Shown piece after piece: positions 45,697-58,010 of a DNA stretch of 64,000 nucleotides; position 1 is the first letter of the stretch, and every line of letters begins with the position of its first letter. A model generated the notes under the pieces. That model did not search any database. It was not told the DNA's origin and saw nothing but the letters and a program-made list of their open reading frames with translations. Origin of the DNA: Myotis daubentonii. Its lineage: Eukaryota > Chordata > Mammalia > Chiroptera > Vespertilionidae. Location of the stretch: NCBI RefSeq assembly GCF_963259705.1, contig NC_081848.1, positions 49,809,408 to 49,873,407 on the forward strand. Reading direction: 5' to 3'. Position numbers and translations under genes: made by a program.

Positions 45697-46140
45697 GGTG
45701 AGGCAGAATTTTCAAAATTTTTGCCTGGAACTTCTTTGACCCATTGATTGTTAGAGTGTGTTTAATTTCCATAAATTTGTGAATTTTCCAGAATTCCTTC
45801 TGTTATTTATTTCTACTTTCATTCCACTGTGGTGGGAGGAGATACTTTATTATTTCAAGCCTTTTACATTTATTGAAACTTGTTTTGTGGCTTAGCATGT
45901 GGTCTACCCTGGGGACTGTTCCATGTGTATTTGAGAAAATGTGTATTCTGCAGTTGTTGGGTGGAGTGCTCTATGTACTAGTATGTCTGTTAGGTTTAGT
46001 TGGTTTATGGTGTTGTTCAAGTCTCTTGTTTCCTGTTGATCTTCTGTCTAATTGTTCTATCCATCCAAGTGGGGTGGTGAAATCTCCAACTATTATTGTA
46101 GAATTGTCTATTGTCCTCTTCTCCAATTCAATCCATGTCT
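45697..46140 (-). repeat. L1 ORF2 endonuclease-region fragment
   Basis: On the minus strand the translation includes QLQNTHFLKYTWNSPQGRP, which corresponds to the L1 endonuclease stretch TEYTFFSSAHGTFSKIDH. The surrounding text (GGTCTACCCTGGGGACTGTT) is the usual L1 antisense wording. Frames are broken by stops. It joins an LTR-like repeat at its right edge. Confidence 0.88.
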
Positions 46141-46600
46141 CTCTCTCTTGTAGGCAGGAATCATGGGGGAGGTCTCAGGGGTGGATCTCAATAGAATATT
46201 CATCGGTTTTCCAGGTGTGTCCTTTCAGGGTCATGGTCTGGGCAGGGGGTCATTAGTCAGTGCATCTGGTCCTGAGACAGTCTTGGTGTCGCTTGTCTGG
46301 TTTTGCTCCTTTTCTGGGCCTGGAGCTGAAATACAACTGAGATCTAGGTGTTATCTTTAGTGAGGAAAGGGTCAGGGGGGTCTAAACTGCATAACCGACA
46401 ACATGGAAGGTCAGGGGGTCCAAATCCCATGACCAGTGATATGCTAGGGGTAGAGATGTTACCCCGGGGGCAAGCTCCTTATTTTCCCAGTTTTGCCTGT
46501 TGCTAGGCACCTGGGGCTTTCTGCTCAGGTGACTTTCTGTACCTGGCTCATTGTCCTTGCTCTGCTCATGTTTGTCTAGTTGCCTACCACAGATATAGAT
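46141..46600. repeat. LTR-like repeat, second copy
   Basis: Similar to 10141-10385 over about 220 bases (TTTTCCAGGTGTGTCCTTTC, 'tttctgggcctggagctgaaatacaactga'). From 46370 a duplicated GGTCAGGGGG unit appears twice. No retroviral gene is seen. Confidence 0.6.
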
Positions 46601-46691
46601 AACTCCAACAAGAAGTTTTTCTGTGGAAGGTTTGAGGAGTAGTTGGCAATGGCTGGAGAATGTTTTGAGGTTTAAGGGAGTTTTTCTTTTT

Positions 46692-46919
46692 CTTGTCTTT
46701 TTAAAAATGTCTTTTTTATTTTAGAAAGAGGAAGGAAGAAGGGGAGAGAGAGATAGAAACATTAATGATGAGAGAGAATGATTGATCGGCTGCCTCTTAC
46801 ATGCCCCCCACTGGGGATCGAGCCCTAAACCCAGGCATATGCCCTGACTGGGAATTGAACTGTGACCTTCTGGTTCATGGGTTGACACTGAACTACTGAA
46901 CCACTGGATGGGCAAAGAC
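46692..46919 (-). repeat. Ves SINE, 'ggttcatgggttgac' subfamily
   Basis: GTTTTTCTTTTT flanks it at 46680-46691 and 46920-46931. The decayed head (CCATCCAGTGGTTCAGTAGT on minus) suggests an older copy. Confidence 0.92.
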
Positions 46920-46931
46920 GTTTTTCTTTTT

Positions 46932-47420
46932 AAATAAGATTCAACACAATTAGCATCCCGGCCCTCACTAAATGCCAGTAGGGTCCCTGGTCACTGTGGC
47001 AACTGAAATGCAACTTGCATTCCTTTCCAAATTCCTTTTAGAAAGGAAAATCTTGCTTTCCCCCCTATCCAGCTATAGTATGTTTGTGTAACTATGCAAA
47101 TGATTTGGTAGGGAGGGAGAATTTGGGAGAGAAAAGGCTTAATTGCAGGAGTGAAGACAATGAAAAAGGGATGGGATCTAGATGGGGCATGTATTGCCAA
47201 CTGCAACAGAAAGGAAGCAAAAAGAATGTCTATTGAGTGGGTAGGTTGGTGTTATGTTGGTGAAAACAAAATATTGGTTGAGGGTGACCTGTTAGTTGCT
47301 TTAAAAAAAACCTGTCTCTTTTGTTGTACCTGTAGCACCTGGTATGGTACCTGAAACCTAATAGTTACTTGATAAATATTTATTTAGTAATGCTTGACTC
47401 CCTGTTGAAGCTGCTTTCTT
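46932..47420. other. intergenic, no recognised feature
   Basis: About 490 bases without a gene. The plus-strand frame at 47151-47354 has no domain. Confidence 0.45.
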
Positions 47421-47528
47421 AGATGATACCTGTTTTCTTTATAAGTGTTCCATATTCCTTGCCTTCCAGATATCTTTAACATTCATTCAGTCAGTCATTC
47501 ACCCAATCACCTCAGTTCTAAGACCTCT
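47421..47528 (+). repeat. 108-bp duplicate, right copy
   Basis: Partner of 45454-45561, three mismatches. The sequence continues beyond in an unrelated direction ('gtgccttctgcaggtcttacactatcc'). Confidence 0.93.
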
Positions 47529-48034
47529 GTGCCTTCTGCAGGTCTTACACTATCCAAGTGGCACAGCCAGGGCACCACCTCACTTGCTCATAAACATGCT
47601 GTTAATGATTTTCTAGGGCTTCCATTGTGGATTAATTGTCATCTACTTAGTTCCCTTGCCATCTTCTCTTTTAAACTCACATATTCCCTGAAGAACTCCC
47701 AGCTTTTTGTGTTCTTCCTCTCCCGCTACTTTCATCAGCATAGGCACCCTCCACTTTCCAGGTATCTGCTTGTTCTCTCCTCAGGGATTCCCAATATCCA
47801 TAAGACACATGAACATTTTACAACTTTTAATTTTTAAATTACATATATAGTACATGTGTAATGTATTAAAAAATAAGAAAAAATAGATATGAAACCAGGG
47901 AAATGACCTTCAGGCTTGGCTGCCTGCCAACATGAAAGTCAAACTCATGAGACCAGTGCTTGTGAGAAGTAAAGTGATTTATTCAGGGGCCAGCAACCTG
48001 AGAAGATGGCAGGTTCATGCCTCCAAAACCATCT
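47529..48034. other. intergenic, no recognised feature
   Basis: The plus frame at 47445-47837 (130 codons) spans the duplicate and has no domain. It is pyrimidine-rich but unlike any family I know. The remainder is AT-rich. Confidence 0.45.
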
Positions 48035-48252
48035 ATTTTTTTTAAAAAAATATATTTTTATTGATTTCAGAAAGGAAGGGAGAGAGAGAGATAGAAATAT
48101 CAGCGATGAGAGGGAATCATTGATCAGCTGCCTCTTACAAATTCCCTACTGGGGATTGAGCCCGAAACTGGGGCATGTGCCCTGATGGGAGTCAAACTGC
48201 AATTTCCTGGTTCATAGGTTGACACTCAACAACTGAGCCACACCAACTGGAC
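48035..48252 (-). repeat. Ves SINE
   Basis: Duplications TCCAAAACCATCT (48022-48034) and TCAAAAACCATCT (48253-48265), one mismatch. Same subfamily as 9339 and 46692. Confidence 0.93.
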
Positions 48253-48659
48253 TCAAAAACCATCTTAACATCTCAGTGCAGGCAGAGGTTTTTATAAGGA
48301 GAGAGAGGGAGGGTAGAACAAAGAGATCAGGGGAGGGGGTCAGTGTAATTTCTGGCAATGTACAGTCCTTGCTCAGGCTCATTCTTTGTGTTTCAAAGTT
48401 ATTTTTCAATGTGTGTCAACCAGACATCTGTGGTTTAACTGTAGGCATTGGCATTCCTTGTTCCTGGGACAGGCTGTCAAACCGTAAAGACAACTTGGCC
48501 AGAGGTGAACAAACTGGGTTTAACACTTACAAAGATTAACGTGGGTAGCTTTATATAAATTCCTTTATAAGTTTACTTTGTTAGTACATTTTAATTTTAG
48601 TTTTATTCTATGGCTAGTCAGACTAGTATAAGTAGTATAGCATATTCATTCCCCATTAC

Positions 48660-49080
48660 AGATATAGGATCTCAATTCTAAAAGTATCTTTCTTAAACAC
48701 CATCTGGTAGATTGCATTGATTGCCATTTTTCCCAGGAAGATTATATATTCCTTCCCCATTGACTTTGGGCTTGCCATATGGCTTGATTTGGCCAATGAA
48801 ATGTGAATGATATGATTTATGCTATGTTTGAGCAGAAGTTTTAAATGTGATGGTCTGATTTGGCTTAACCATTGGAATTTTTGCTCTTTCCACAGCATCG
48901 CATATCCCAAATGAGGGAAGGTCCTTCTGCCTGGTTCCTGGAATAAGAAGAAATGTGGAGCAGACCCAATCCAACCCACAGCCTGACTCTGTATGTGATG
49001 AGAAATAAGTGTTTATGTTTATAAGCCATTGACATTCTATTTTGTGTTGTTTGTTATTGAAGCAAGAGCTAATACACATT
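48660..49080. repeat. old LTR-type repeat
   Basis: CCATATGGCTTGATTTGGCC, 'gagcagaagttttaaatgtgatgg' and the end 'agccattgacattctattttgtgttgtttgttattgaagc' are the order of an ancient mammalian LTR-like repeat. A partial relative is at about 45140-45450. The family is not named with confidence. Confidence 0.5.
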
Positions 49081-50018
49081 ACTTCCTCCAAGAATTGACT
49101 TTCAAGCTCAATGCTCTCAATCACTACAACAGTGATGTTATGCATGGTGCCAGATCCTCTTTTTGTGCCCATTGATGAGGGCATTCTTTTCCATTGAGCC
49201 CAGACATGAGCCCAAATATGACCTCACAATCCTTTTGAATATAGTGTCCCAGGGAAATACTACAAATCAAGCAGAAATGGCTGGTGAGATGAAATCTTTG
49301 TGGCATGCTTCCACTACTCTATTCTGTCCTCTAAGTTTATTGATGACTTTTGCTTAGAAGGGTCCTTTAAAGCAGGAATGTCCTTGGAAATACTAATCAG
49401 AGGTACCTGGGCTCAGACAACTCATTTACTTATTTTTACTTTTAATGCTTATCAAATCATTAGTGTCTTGGAAACAATAATACTAGATAAAACTCAGACT
49501 CACAAAGGTGTGACTTGCTCAAAGTCACACACTAAGACTTGAGCCTGGTTTGTTTGCCTCTAATGCTCACAGTCTTTTCATTATACCCCATGGGCCCAAG
49601 TGTGGGTTTCCTTAACTAGAGATCGGATTTCTTCTCTCCCTTGGCTCCAAACTCTTCATTTCCTAAACTACAGAAGCACTGAAGCAAAGGGATCCTTTAG
49701 ATCCCTCTTTTCTCCAAAGAGCTGATATTAAAGTGTCTTTATGGATCGAGAGAACTGTGGTCGAATTGTATCACAAAGGAATTATTAGTGGGACTAGGAG
49801 AGACACACAAGTGGCTCAGGAGGTCTGTTGTCCAGGCAAATGCATATTTCTGAACGTCAACTAAAGCAGCATCTGAAGTTGTATTGAGAAAACTGACAAG
49901 AAAAGCCAATAGCCTCAACATGTCATTGAATGCTACTCTGTTCATTAAAAAGGCACATTGGAACCTCCATCAAAACATGGGGGGGGGGGATGAGGTAACT
50001 AACATCAGCACTGTTTCT
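49081..50018. other. intergenic with a MIR at about 49480-49600
   Basis: A MIR core is seen at TTGCTCAAAGTCACACACTA. A (G)10 run is at 49980-49989. No gene is supported. Confidence 0.5.
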
Positions 50019-50244
50019 TGTTTGTTTTTTATAAAATATATTTTTATTGATTTCAGATAGGAAGGGAGAGGGAGCTAGAGATAGAAACATCAATAATGAG
50101 AGAGAATCATTGATCGGCTGCCTCCTGCACGCCCCCTATTGGGGATCGTGCCTGCAACTGGGCACGTACTCTTGACCAGAATCGAACCCAGGACTCTTCA
50201 GTCTGCAGGCCGATGCTCTATCCACTGAGCCAAACTGGCTAAGG
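50019..50244 (-). repeat. Ves SINE, full length
   Basis: CAGCACTGTTTCT (50006-50018) and CAGCACTGGTTTCT (50245-50258) flank it. The boxes are intact at the right (TTTGGCTCAGTGG, minus). Confidence 0.94.
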
Positions 50245-52245
50245 CAGCACTGGTTTCTGAGTAGTGGTAAAGGGCTCAGAGTCATTGGGGTAGTGGTCCA
50301 TGGTTTTACCTGCAAGGTGACTCATCCATCGCAGAGCCAGTCATTATAATGGCAGCTAACCATATATAAAAAGGATTCCTTGCTAAGATATAGGGGTTTC
50401 ATGTAGTACCAGGCTAAATGTTCTTCTAAGTGTTTACTGCTCTGTGATGAGGTTGCTATTTTCCCATTTTATGTTTATCTTTCAACTGATGTCATTTTTC
50501 CCCAACGCATTATGATTTTGGCCTTGTCGTTTCTGCCACTAGGCGGCTTCCAAATTATCCGTTCTTGGCGATGCCTAATGCCTTGTCCTCTGTCCTGCTG
50601 TCAGGGGCAGCTCATTTAAGCTGTCAAAGGGCCTGCTTTATTGCTCAGCCAGCTAAGGCCTATGCTGCTTTATGACATTTCAAAGCGAATCGATGATAGA
50701 AATTTCAATTTGTTTCAGGAGAGAGTTGTCAACAGACCCAGAACTCGGAAAATGAGTGGCTATTGGTTTGCATGTACATGGATGAAAGGCTGTTTCAGCA
50801 TGAATTTATTCCCTGAAATGTATCCTTATTTCTATTTGGTGCTGCTTTTGAAGAATGCTTGGGTAGTCTAACACAGATGATTAGAATTCGTCCTTATCTA
50901 CTTTGCTAAATGTAGTGATCAGAGGTTGTTTTTGTCTGTCCCTTTGGGGGACCACTGCTCCTTCACTCTCAATGACTGTGGCTTGGATGGAGCTGATTTC
51001 AGACCTTTGTTTCAGGGGTAGGCATGTGACTCAGGACTGTCCAACAAGAAACATGGATTTTTTTAGGGATGGGCATGTTAGCTGTATCAACTAGGATCCT
51101 GGAAATAGATTGAACTCTCAGATTGGGTTATCAACCTTCCCACAGAGGTATGGGCAAAGTATAGGAAAGCCATAAGAGATAGAGCTATTCCTGAGGTTAC
51201 TTATACCTGGGTCATTGAGTCATTGGTACCACCCAGAGGTTGTAGAGGCAAGATTGAGGAGCCATTACTGGCACGAAAAGAGGGAAAGCTGTGTGGAAAG
51301 AGATGAGGCAGAACCTGTGATTATTGGCCATGAGACATAGCTAACCCTTGCAAAGGGACCTGGGTAAAATGAGCATCTTTATTTGTCTTTCTTCCTCCAG
51401 TCTTCTGCTGGTCTTCTCACTGAAAATGCCCAAAGGAAGGCCTAAGGGAAGGGAACCATTGATGCATCAACACAGATCAGGCTCCTAGCTACAAAGGAGG
51501 GAAAAGGGTGGAGAGGAGCCAATTCAGACTAATTGAGAGTCAGTCCTGGGACTTTTGATGGGACAACTGGGAAATACATAATATCCACTAGGATTTATGT
51601 GGAAAATAAGCCTGAAGCTTCTAGTGATCATCCTGTCATCACTCTGGAGAGAAGAAAGCAAAGAGATGGGGACACATTCCTGATGATTCCATTTAAACAC
51701 GTCGATCAAGTTACACTTGAAGAGTACCCTTAGATTGTTCAGCTAGGAGCCAATAAATGTCCCTTTACTCCAACCAGGCAGATTTCTGTTGCTTTCATCC
51801 GAAAGAGGCTGATGAGTGCGTGGTCTGCACCAGTCAGGGTGCTGCAGAACCCAGCTCACAGAGCCTGCAGATGATCTCTGTCACACCTAGCAGGGGCTTT
51901 TAACTCATTCATTTCACTAAGTCTGGTCTCCTTGGGCCGTGCACGTTCCAACCCCTGTTTTTCCATAATCGTCTTCATCTGCAGCCTGTTCCTTGGTAGT
52001 TCTAAGATATCCAGGATGTCAGTGGCCCAGATATATATCACTAGGCAACATCTGGAATGTTATTAATTCAGTGTGTTTGAGAAAGACAGTGTTTCAAAAT
52101 ATGAGGGAAAAATAATACAGGACTCTTGGTAGGGAAAAAAGGCTAAAATATATTCTGAGATTAGATGATTTATTGAGATTTTGAAATGTGTGCAAAGTTG
52201 GTAAATGTTGGGCCAGATCAAATTATTCCATGAGAGAGCTATTTT
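50245..52245. other. 2 kb of mostly unique intergenic sequence
   Basis: No gene is recognised, and this is one of the longest stretches without clear transposons. A CTCF-like CCACTAGGCGGC is at 50536-50547. The bases 50430-50900 have balanced composition and look constrained by eye, but I have no alignment to test this. Frames of 60-76 codons at 50641, 50903 and 51533 have no domain. Confidence 0.45.
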
Positions 52246-52459
52246 ATTATTATTTTTAAAAAATGTACTTTTATTGATTTCAGAGAGGGAGAGAGATAGA
52301 AATATCAATGATGAGAGAGAATGATTGATTGGCTGCCTCTTGCACAACCCCTATTGGGGATCGAGCTCGCAATGCCGGGCATGTGCCCTTGACCGGAATC
52401 GAACTGAGGACCCTTCAGTCTGCAGACCGACTCTATCCACTGAGCAAAACTGGCTAGGG
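52246..52459 (-). repeat. Ves SINE, full length
   Basis: A perfect 15-bp duplication TGAGAGAGCTATTTT flanks it (52231-52245 and 52460-52474). Confidence 0.95.
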
Positions 52460-52578
52460 TGAGAGAGCTATTTTAACATAAGGACACGACCAGTACACGT
52501 ACTCAGGTTTCAGTAATATTTGTTCTGAGAGCTATTTAGCCTCAAAGGACATCTGATAAGTCCTTGGTCATCATCTTT

Positions 52579-52798
52579 TTTTTTTAAATATATTTTATTG
52601 ATTTTTTACAGAGAGGAAGGGAGAGAGATAGAGAGTTAGAAACATCGATGAGAGAGAAACATCGATCAGCTGCCTCCTGCACATCTCCCACTAGGGGTGT
52701 GCCCGCAACCAAGGTACATGCCCCTGACCGGAATCGAACCCGGGACCTCTCAGTCCGCAGGCCGACGCTCTATCCACTGAGCCAAACCAGTTTCGGCA
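52579..52798 (-). repeat. Ves SINE, full length, young-looking
   Basis: A perfect duplication GGTCATCATCTTT at 52566-52578 and 52799-52811. Nearly identical to the copy at 3744-3969 over its body, including the TTTCGGC start of the head. Confidence 0.95.
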
Positions 52799-52851
52799 GG
52801 TCATCATCTTTGATAGGTGGTGGGTCCTTTATTTACAGAGATCCCACTCCT

Positions 52852-52853
<2 letters not shown>

Positions 52854-52890
<37 letters not shown>
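52854..52890. repeat. (GA)n microsatellite
   Basis: About 18 GA units, not obviously attached to a SINE. Confidence 0.97.
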
Positions 52891-52892
<2 letters not shown>

Positions 52893-53109
52893 ACTTTTAA
52901 TATTATGCTTTCCACCAGCAAGAAAGAAAAAAGAAGTGGTTTATAGGCAGAGGGCGAGAGTGTCCAGTTGCCTTCAGAACAGACCTCCCCCAGGCCCCCA
53001 TCTCCAGCATTCCCTTTACCCATAGAGAACTGAGGGTGAAACATCCCATCTGTAATTTCAGAGATGGGGGTTGGGGAAGGGCTGGAGCACAATGTGACAG
53101 AACAGGTGG

Positions 53110-53255
53110 AGCATCAAGTTGGACCCAGGTTCTTCTACTCATTAGCTGTGAGACCTTGGTTTAATCTCCCCAAGTTCCTGTTTCCTCTATTGTAAAATGG
53201 GGATAATAATATTTCCTTCAGAGCATGCGTTGTGAGGATTAAATAAGATTGAATG
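53110..53255. repeat. MIR fragment, antisense wording
   Basis: TTAGCTGTGAGACCTTGGTT, 'cctctattgtaaaatggggataataat' and TTGTGAGGATTAAATAAGAT are the MIR core in order. Confidence 0.85.
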
Positions 53256-54234
53256 AACAAAGCTTCTGATGTACTGCTCGGTAAATGTCTTCATAAATGG
53301 CCAAAACAACATCAGTGACGGCAAATCTGGATCGCAGCACCTCAAAGATTCAATCCGAAGCCAGCATGATGCCTGGCACTCAACAACAAACCCTAGTCCT
53401 TTCTCCCTCTTCCTGCCTTCCCCGGGGTGTTCATCCCTCAAATGCATAGAATCCTCCACTAACTGAGGAGGGATGCATGAGATTATAAAAGCAATAATAG
53501 CTTCAAATAGCCTCAGTTTGCCTCCTGGACCCAGTAACCCCATCTCTGAGACTTAGACTAAGAAATAATCTAAAAGAAAGAAAAAGTTGCTTGTGCTATG
53601 ATGTTTACCACAGAGTTATTTATAATGGTAAAAATCCACCAATATCCAATAATGGATTCAATGCAATTATGGCAATTCAATTAAATGGACGCTGTTCTGC
53701 AGTCATCAATGATCATTGTAAGGACAATCCAGCAACATGGAAGCTGCTTATGATTTACTATTAAGTCACAAGATGCACACAGATTTGTGTCGACACCATG
53801 AGGCAGACTTAGGTTCAGATGAGGGGTACTGTTAGGAGTCTCTCTCCCCTTGGCGCTTCATTTTTGTCATCTTCACACATTGGATTTGTGTTCAGATGGG
53901 GAAATTCTCTAATCTTTTACAACTTTGTTTATTTATTTATACCCGGTATGAATATTTATTAAATATAAACCTTACCAAGGCCAGTAGGGAGAGCACCACA
54001 AAAATAAAAACAATTAGATTCTTTGGAGTAACAGGAATTAAGACGACTTTGGTAATGCCTGTTAATCCCAGTTAATGAGCACAATAATCATTAATGATAG
54101 TTTAAATTAAAATTATGGAATGATCATTCTTCCCCTGTTTTACTTTGCCTAGGAAAAGTGAATTATTGGATGTAAAGTATTTAGAATAAGGCATAGAGTG
54201 AGTAATCCGCAAATGAGAGCTGTAGCATCAACGT
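53256..54234. other. intergenic, no recognised gene
   Basis: AT-rich. A weak L2-like or MIR-like text may lie near 53590-53760. The 118-codon minus frame at 53187-53543 overlaps the MIR and is rejected. Confidence 0.45.
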
Positions 54235-54440
54235 TTATTACATGTGAGGTACCATTTTTGCACGCATGAACTCATCATCCTCACAGCAATGCAGAGGGGG
54301 AGGGATTATTAGTATCCCAATTTTAGAGAGTGAGAAACAGGCACAGAAACATTAAATCCCTTGTCTAGAGTCATGTGACAGGGCTGGAATCACTCTGGGG
54401 GCAAAGTCTTGCTGCTCACCTTTCCACCACAGTGCATGCT
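54235..54440. repeat. MIR fragment
   Basis: 'tttattacatgtgaggtaccatt', 'actcatcatcctcacagcaatg' and TTTTAGAGAGTGAGAAACAG preserve a nearly full MIR. Confidence 0.75.
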
Positions 54441-56839
54441 CATTAGAGCTGCTACCTCTAGGGCCGATGGAAAAGAGAACCAGTGGAGAATCAACAGAGA
54501 AGAGGTCTTTGGGTCCCTGGGTCTCCAGGGAAGGGGATGGTGAGGGCTGGAGAGGAGGAAAAGGGGAGCAAGGGCTGGCTCTGGTCCTTGTTTTGGCACC
54601 TTCTAGAGTGGAGGGAACAGACAGGTTGGGGAATCCCAGGTGGGCTCATTTGCTCATTGGCGGAGGAAGAACATCCATGACGTGTCCCTAAAGTCAAACA
54701 TGGAGTCTGGCAGGCAAGGAAAAGGGTCTGAGTCATATGGGGCACTTTTAACTTCCAGGTTGTGTGAGGTATCATCTGGAACAAAATGCGCCCCCCCCCC
54801 CCCAATTTAGAGAGTAGGAAATAAGGGCCTGAGATGGCAAGTACCTTGCCTCCTGCTCCCCCTTAGGCTTTTCCTCATAAGTAACCCCCAAATCCCTAGG
54901 CAGATATGATCACAGATAGTCAGGGCTCCCCCTGAGGCAGGGTTTCCCTGTCCTCTCAGACCCCCACTGCCTCAGAGGCCTGGCAGTCTTCCCTACTCTG
55001 ATCTCAATGAGACTGTCAGGGGAGTGGGCCTGGTGTAATCTGGGCAGGGCCAGCATGAAACCGGGAACTGAACCCAGGACAGAGCTGTCACAGGTGAGGG
55101 AGGGACTCTAGGGATCAGAACCCAAGTTGGGTCAGGGAGCCCCACACGTGCTGGAACTGGAGGGCAGGGCAAGGCTGAGGGCCAGCAGCAGGCAGGGACC
55201 ATAGAAACAATCCTCACCGTCTGCCTTTCCTGATTCCAGCTGAGGCGGTGCCCAGGGCTGGGGCTGAATCCTGGAGTCCTCACCTGAGCCTGAGCGTGAA
55301 GCCAGCACCGCAGGAGCAAGTTGAGTCAGAACCACGTGAGAAGCCCTGGTCTAAAAAGGGAAGTTCAAAGGGTCACCAAAGGGAAGGGGCCAGAAGCAGT
55401 TATGGCAACGGATATGGAACCAGGAATCTGAGAACCAGGGAGGGGAGAGCAAAAATAGTAGGTCAGGGTAAACAGGATTGGACTAGAACAGGTGCTGCTG
55501 TGGCTCACTCTGGGGGGCCAGCTGGGCCTGGTGGGAGTGTGGGTCTGTTAAATTTAAAGAGCCGGAACAGACACCAGTGTCCAGGAACCTGGATTCAACC
55601 TGAGCCTCTTATAATAATAGCTCAGGCTGTGTCTGAGATGGTCTGGGCGCAGTTTCCCCTGAACCTGGAGCTGGTGGAACACACTGAGTCTATGGGGCAG
55701 GGAGTGGCAGTGTTGGAGATTTGGGGTTAAGGACGAATCCTGATGGGCCTCTGACTGCTAGGGCCTCAGCACTATGGGGCTTGCATGCTCTGGCCTGCAG
55801 GAGAATGTAGGGCAGCGGGAGAGAGTGGCTGATGAGTCACAAGTCCCAGATGTGGAGCAGATGCTGCAGACAGCTTTGGGCTGCTTGCCAGCAGATTTGA
55901 CCATGCCTGGAGCAGCTGTCAGGCTCGCTGGCCTGTTCTGAGCACAGAGAAAAGCCTATGAACTTTCTCTGCGAGCGTTCCCTCTTTGAACTGTTGCCTA
56001 GCCCCACAGAACTGCATTTGGGTGTGCAAATGTATTCTCAGAGCCAGGATCGACAAGCTGATTTTATGACGCATCTAGGCAGAAGGTGAACCATTCCAGT
56101 CATTAACTCACTTCCCCTTGTGGGTGAATTCTGCAATGAGTTGTTCATCTGAGCCGCAGAGCAAGCGCCTCAGCACACACAGACCTGTCTGTCAGGGCAC
56201 ATTTGGCGGCTTGGATAAATCCCTGGCACCTCAGAGGCTGTCCCTGGCTCACCTCGGAGGCCACGTGCTTTCCCTCGCAGGCAACTTTGCCAGCTGCTTC
56301 CTGGAACAGGCCAGGACACAGGGATGATGTTCTGTGGATAGGGCTGTGCTGTGTCAGATGGGGCCTAGAACACACATCTGGATGATGAATTCCCAGCATA
56401 TGACGGCAGCCAGATGGCTTATTCCATCTTCTGTCTGCAATGTGTTTGTTCTCTGAAACTCTAGCTTAATGGCCACGTGTTTTAGGTGACTTCTATCATC
56501 CTAAAATAGGGATCGGACCATGTGTCCAAAGGTGGGCCCCTGAACCAAACGCGATGGGTGGAATGCCAAGGCTGGCAGAGGGAAGCACAGGACTTGAAAA
56601 TAAATGCAGGGTGTTTGCTTACAGATTCTCCGCCACCACATCGTGGATGAGTCAGATGCCTTCTCACCTCAGATTCTCTTTTTACCATTTTCCTACTCAG
56701 AGGCGGGGGTGGCAGGATTTTATAAAGCTTAAAATACATCCCCAAAATATATCCTTTTAGTGTAGCATAGGGATTCTTTCATTCTATGACGCAGTTGGGA
56801 ATTATCTTGGGCTTTTCCAGTCTCATTCTGTTTTAATTC
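54441..56839. other. GC-rich intergenic stretch
   Basis: A GC-rich stretch with few CpGs, including a 16-base C run at about 54788-54803. The longest frame (55248-55730, 160 codons, plus) has no domain and no splice context I can support. An AP-1 site TGAGTCA is at 55833-55839. The bases 55840-56400 look non-repetitive. A regulatory region or lncRNA exon is possible but unproven. Confidence 0.45.
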
Positions 56840-56985
56840 ATACTTGGTTGTTGGAAGGGCACTAGGTAGTGAGTCAAGAGACAGGGTCAAGTCTCTGCTC
56901 CGCTTGTTAGTAACTGGGATTTGGGGCAAGTCAGTTCATCTGTCTAAGCTTCAGTTTGCTGTCTGCAAGATGGGGGGGGGTCAGT
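56840..56985. repeat. MIR fragment, antisense wording
   Basis: 'tcaagtctctgctccgcttgttag', GGCAAGTCAGTTCATCTGTC and 'gcttcagtttgctgtctgcaagatgggg' follow the MIR core. Confidence 0.75.
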
Positions 56986-57185
56986 TCCCCAAGGACACTG
57001 GGAGCATCCCTGGGGCAGGGCCAGGCCCCCCCGCCGCCCCCGGCACCATAGCCCTAGAGTCTAAACTCCTGCCCTTCCCCATTCACCTCCCAGGCTTGTT
57101 ATGACCTCGAGTTAGATCACTCCTGCAAGAGCTTTGAAAACTAACGCACTACGTTCCTGAGAGGGGTAACCATACTACTGTGCAC

Positions 57186-57468
57186 CAGTGATTTTCAACC
57201 TTCTTCATGTCATGGCACACGTAAAGTAATTACTAACATTCTGCAGCACACCAAAAACCCCCAAACTTATATTTTTTGCTGATCTGCCAAAAAAAAAACA
57301 AAAAACAGGTATCATTTTGATTCATTCACACTGGACAGCTATTGTTGTGTTGGCTGTTGTCACTTTGTTATTTGGCAACCTAAGGGAAAAGAAGTCAGTG
57401 CCCCTGACTAAAAGGTCAGGTATTGCATGTTTTAAAAATTCTTGCGGCACGCTGGTTGGAAATCGCTG
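57186..57468 (+). mobile_element. non-autonomous hAT element
   Basis: Ends CAGTGATTTTCAACC and GGTTGGAAATCGCTG. The interior CATGGCACACGTAAAGTAAT and 'agtcagtgcccctgactaaa' match 34855-35087 in the opposite orientation. No good 8-bp duplication remains. Confidence 0.85.
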
Positions 57469-57664
57469 ACCCCAAACACCATGCCAAAAAAAAAAAGTTT
57501 CTCTTCCTCTTAGCTTCTTCATCCTCAGCTTAGCCTTCAGTGGAAGTACATCTTCGGGATCTCAGGGAAATTGCTTCAACCTGGCCTCCTGAGGCGGGAC
57601 CAGCACCTCAACTCCTTAATTCACAACACCTTTGTGTCTGCCTTTTTTGGGAAAATAAAAAAAA

Positions 57665-58010
57665 GAGTGCTCCATAATTTCTTGTATTTTTTATTGTAGT
57701 AAAATATACATACCATGAAATTTACCTTTTAACTATTTTTAGGTGCATAGCTCAGTGGCATTAGCTATTGTGCAGCTGTCAGAACCACCCATCTCCAGAA
57801 CTTTGTTCATCTTCCCATCATGAGACTCTGCACGCATTAAGCAGGAATTCCCCATGGCCCCTCCCAGCCCCTGGCAGCCACCATTCTACTCTCTGTCTCC
57901 ATGAATTTGACTACTGTAGGTACTTCATGTAAGTAGAATCATACAGTATTTGACTCTTTGTGTCGGACTCATTTCTCTCAGCATAATTTCTTCATCCATG
58001 TTTTCATCTT
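57665..58010 (-). repeat. L1M 3' fragment
   Basis: 'attgtagtaaaatatacataccatgaaatttacc', GTCTCCATGAATTTGACTAC and 'gtagaatcatacagtatttgac' are the standard antisense wording of an old L1 3' region. No coding sequence. Confidence 0.85.

Noticed and set aside
55248..55730. 160-codon plus-strand frame
   Set aside because: No recognisable domain, no splice or promoter context, and it lies in GC-rich sequence. It could be a non-coding exon but not a supported gene.
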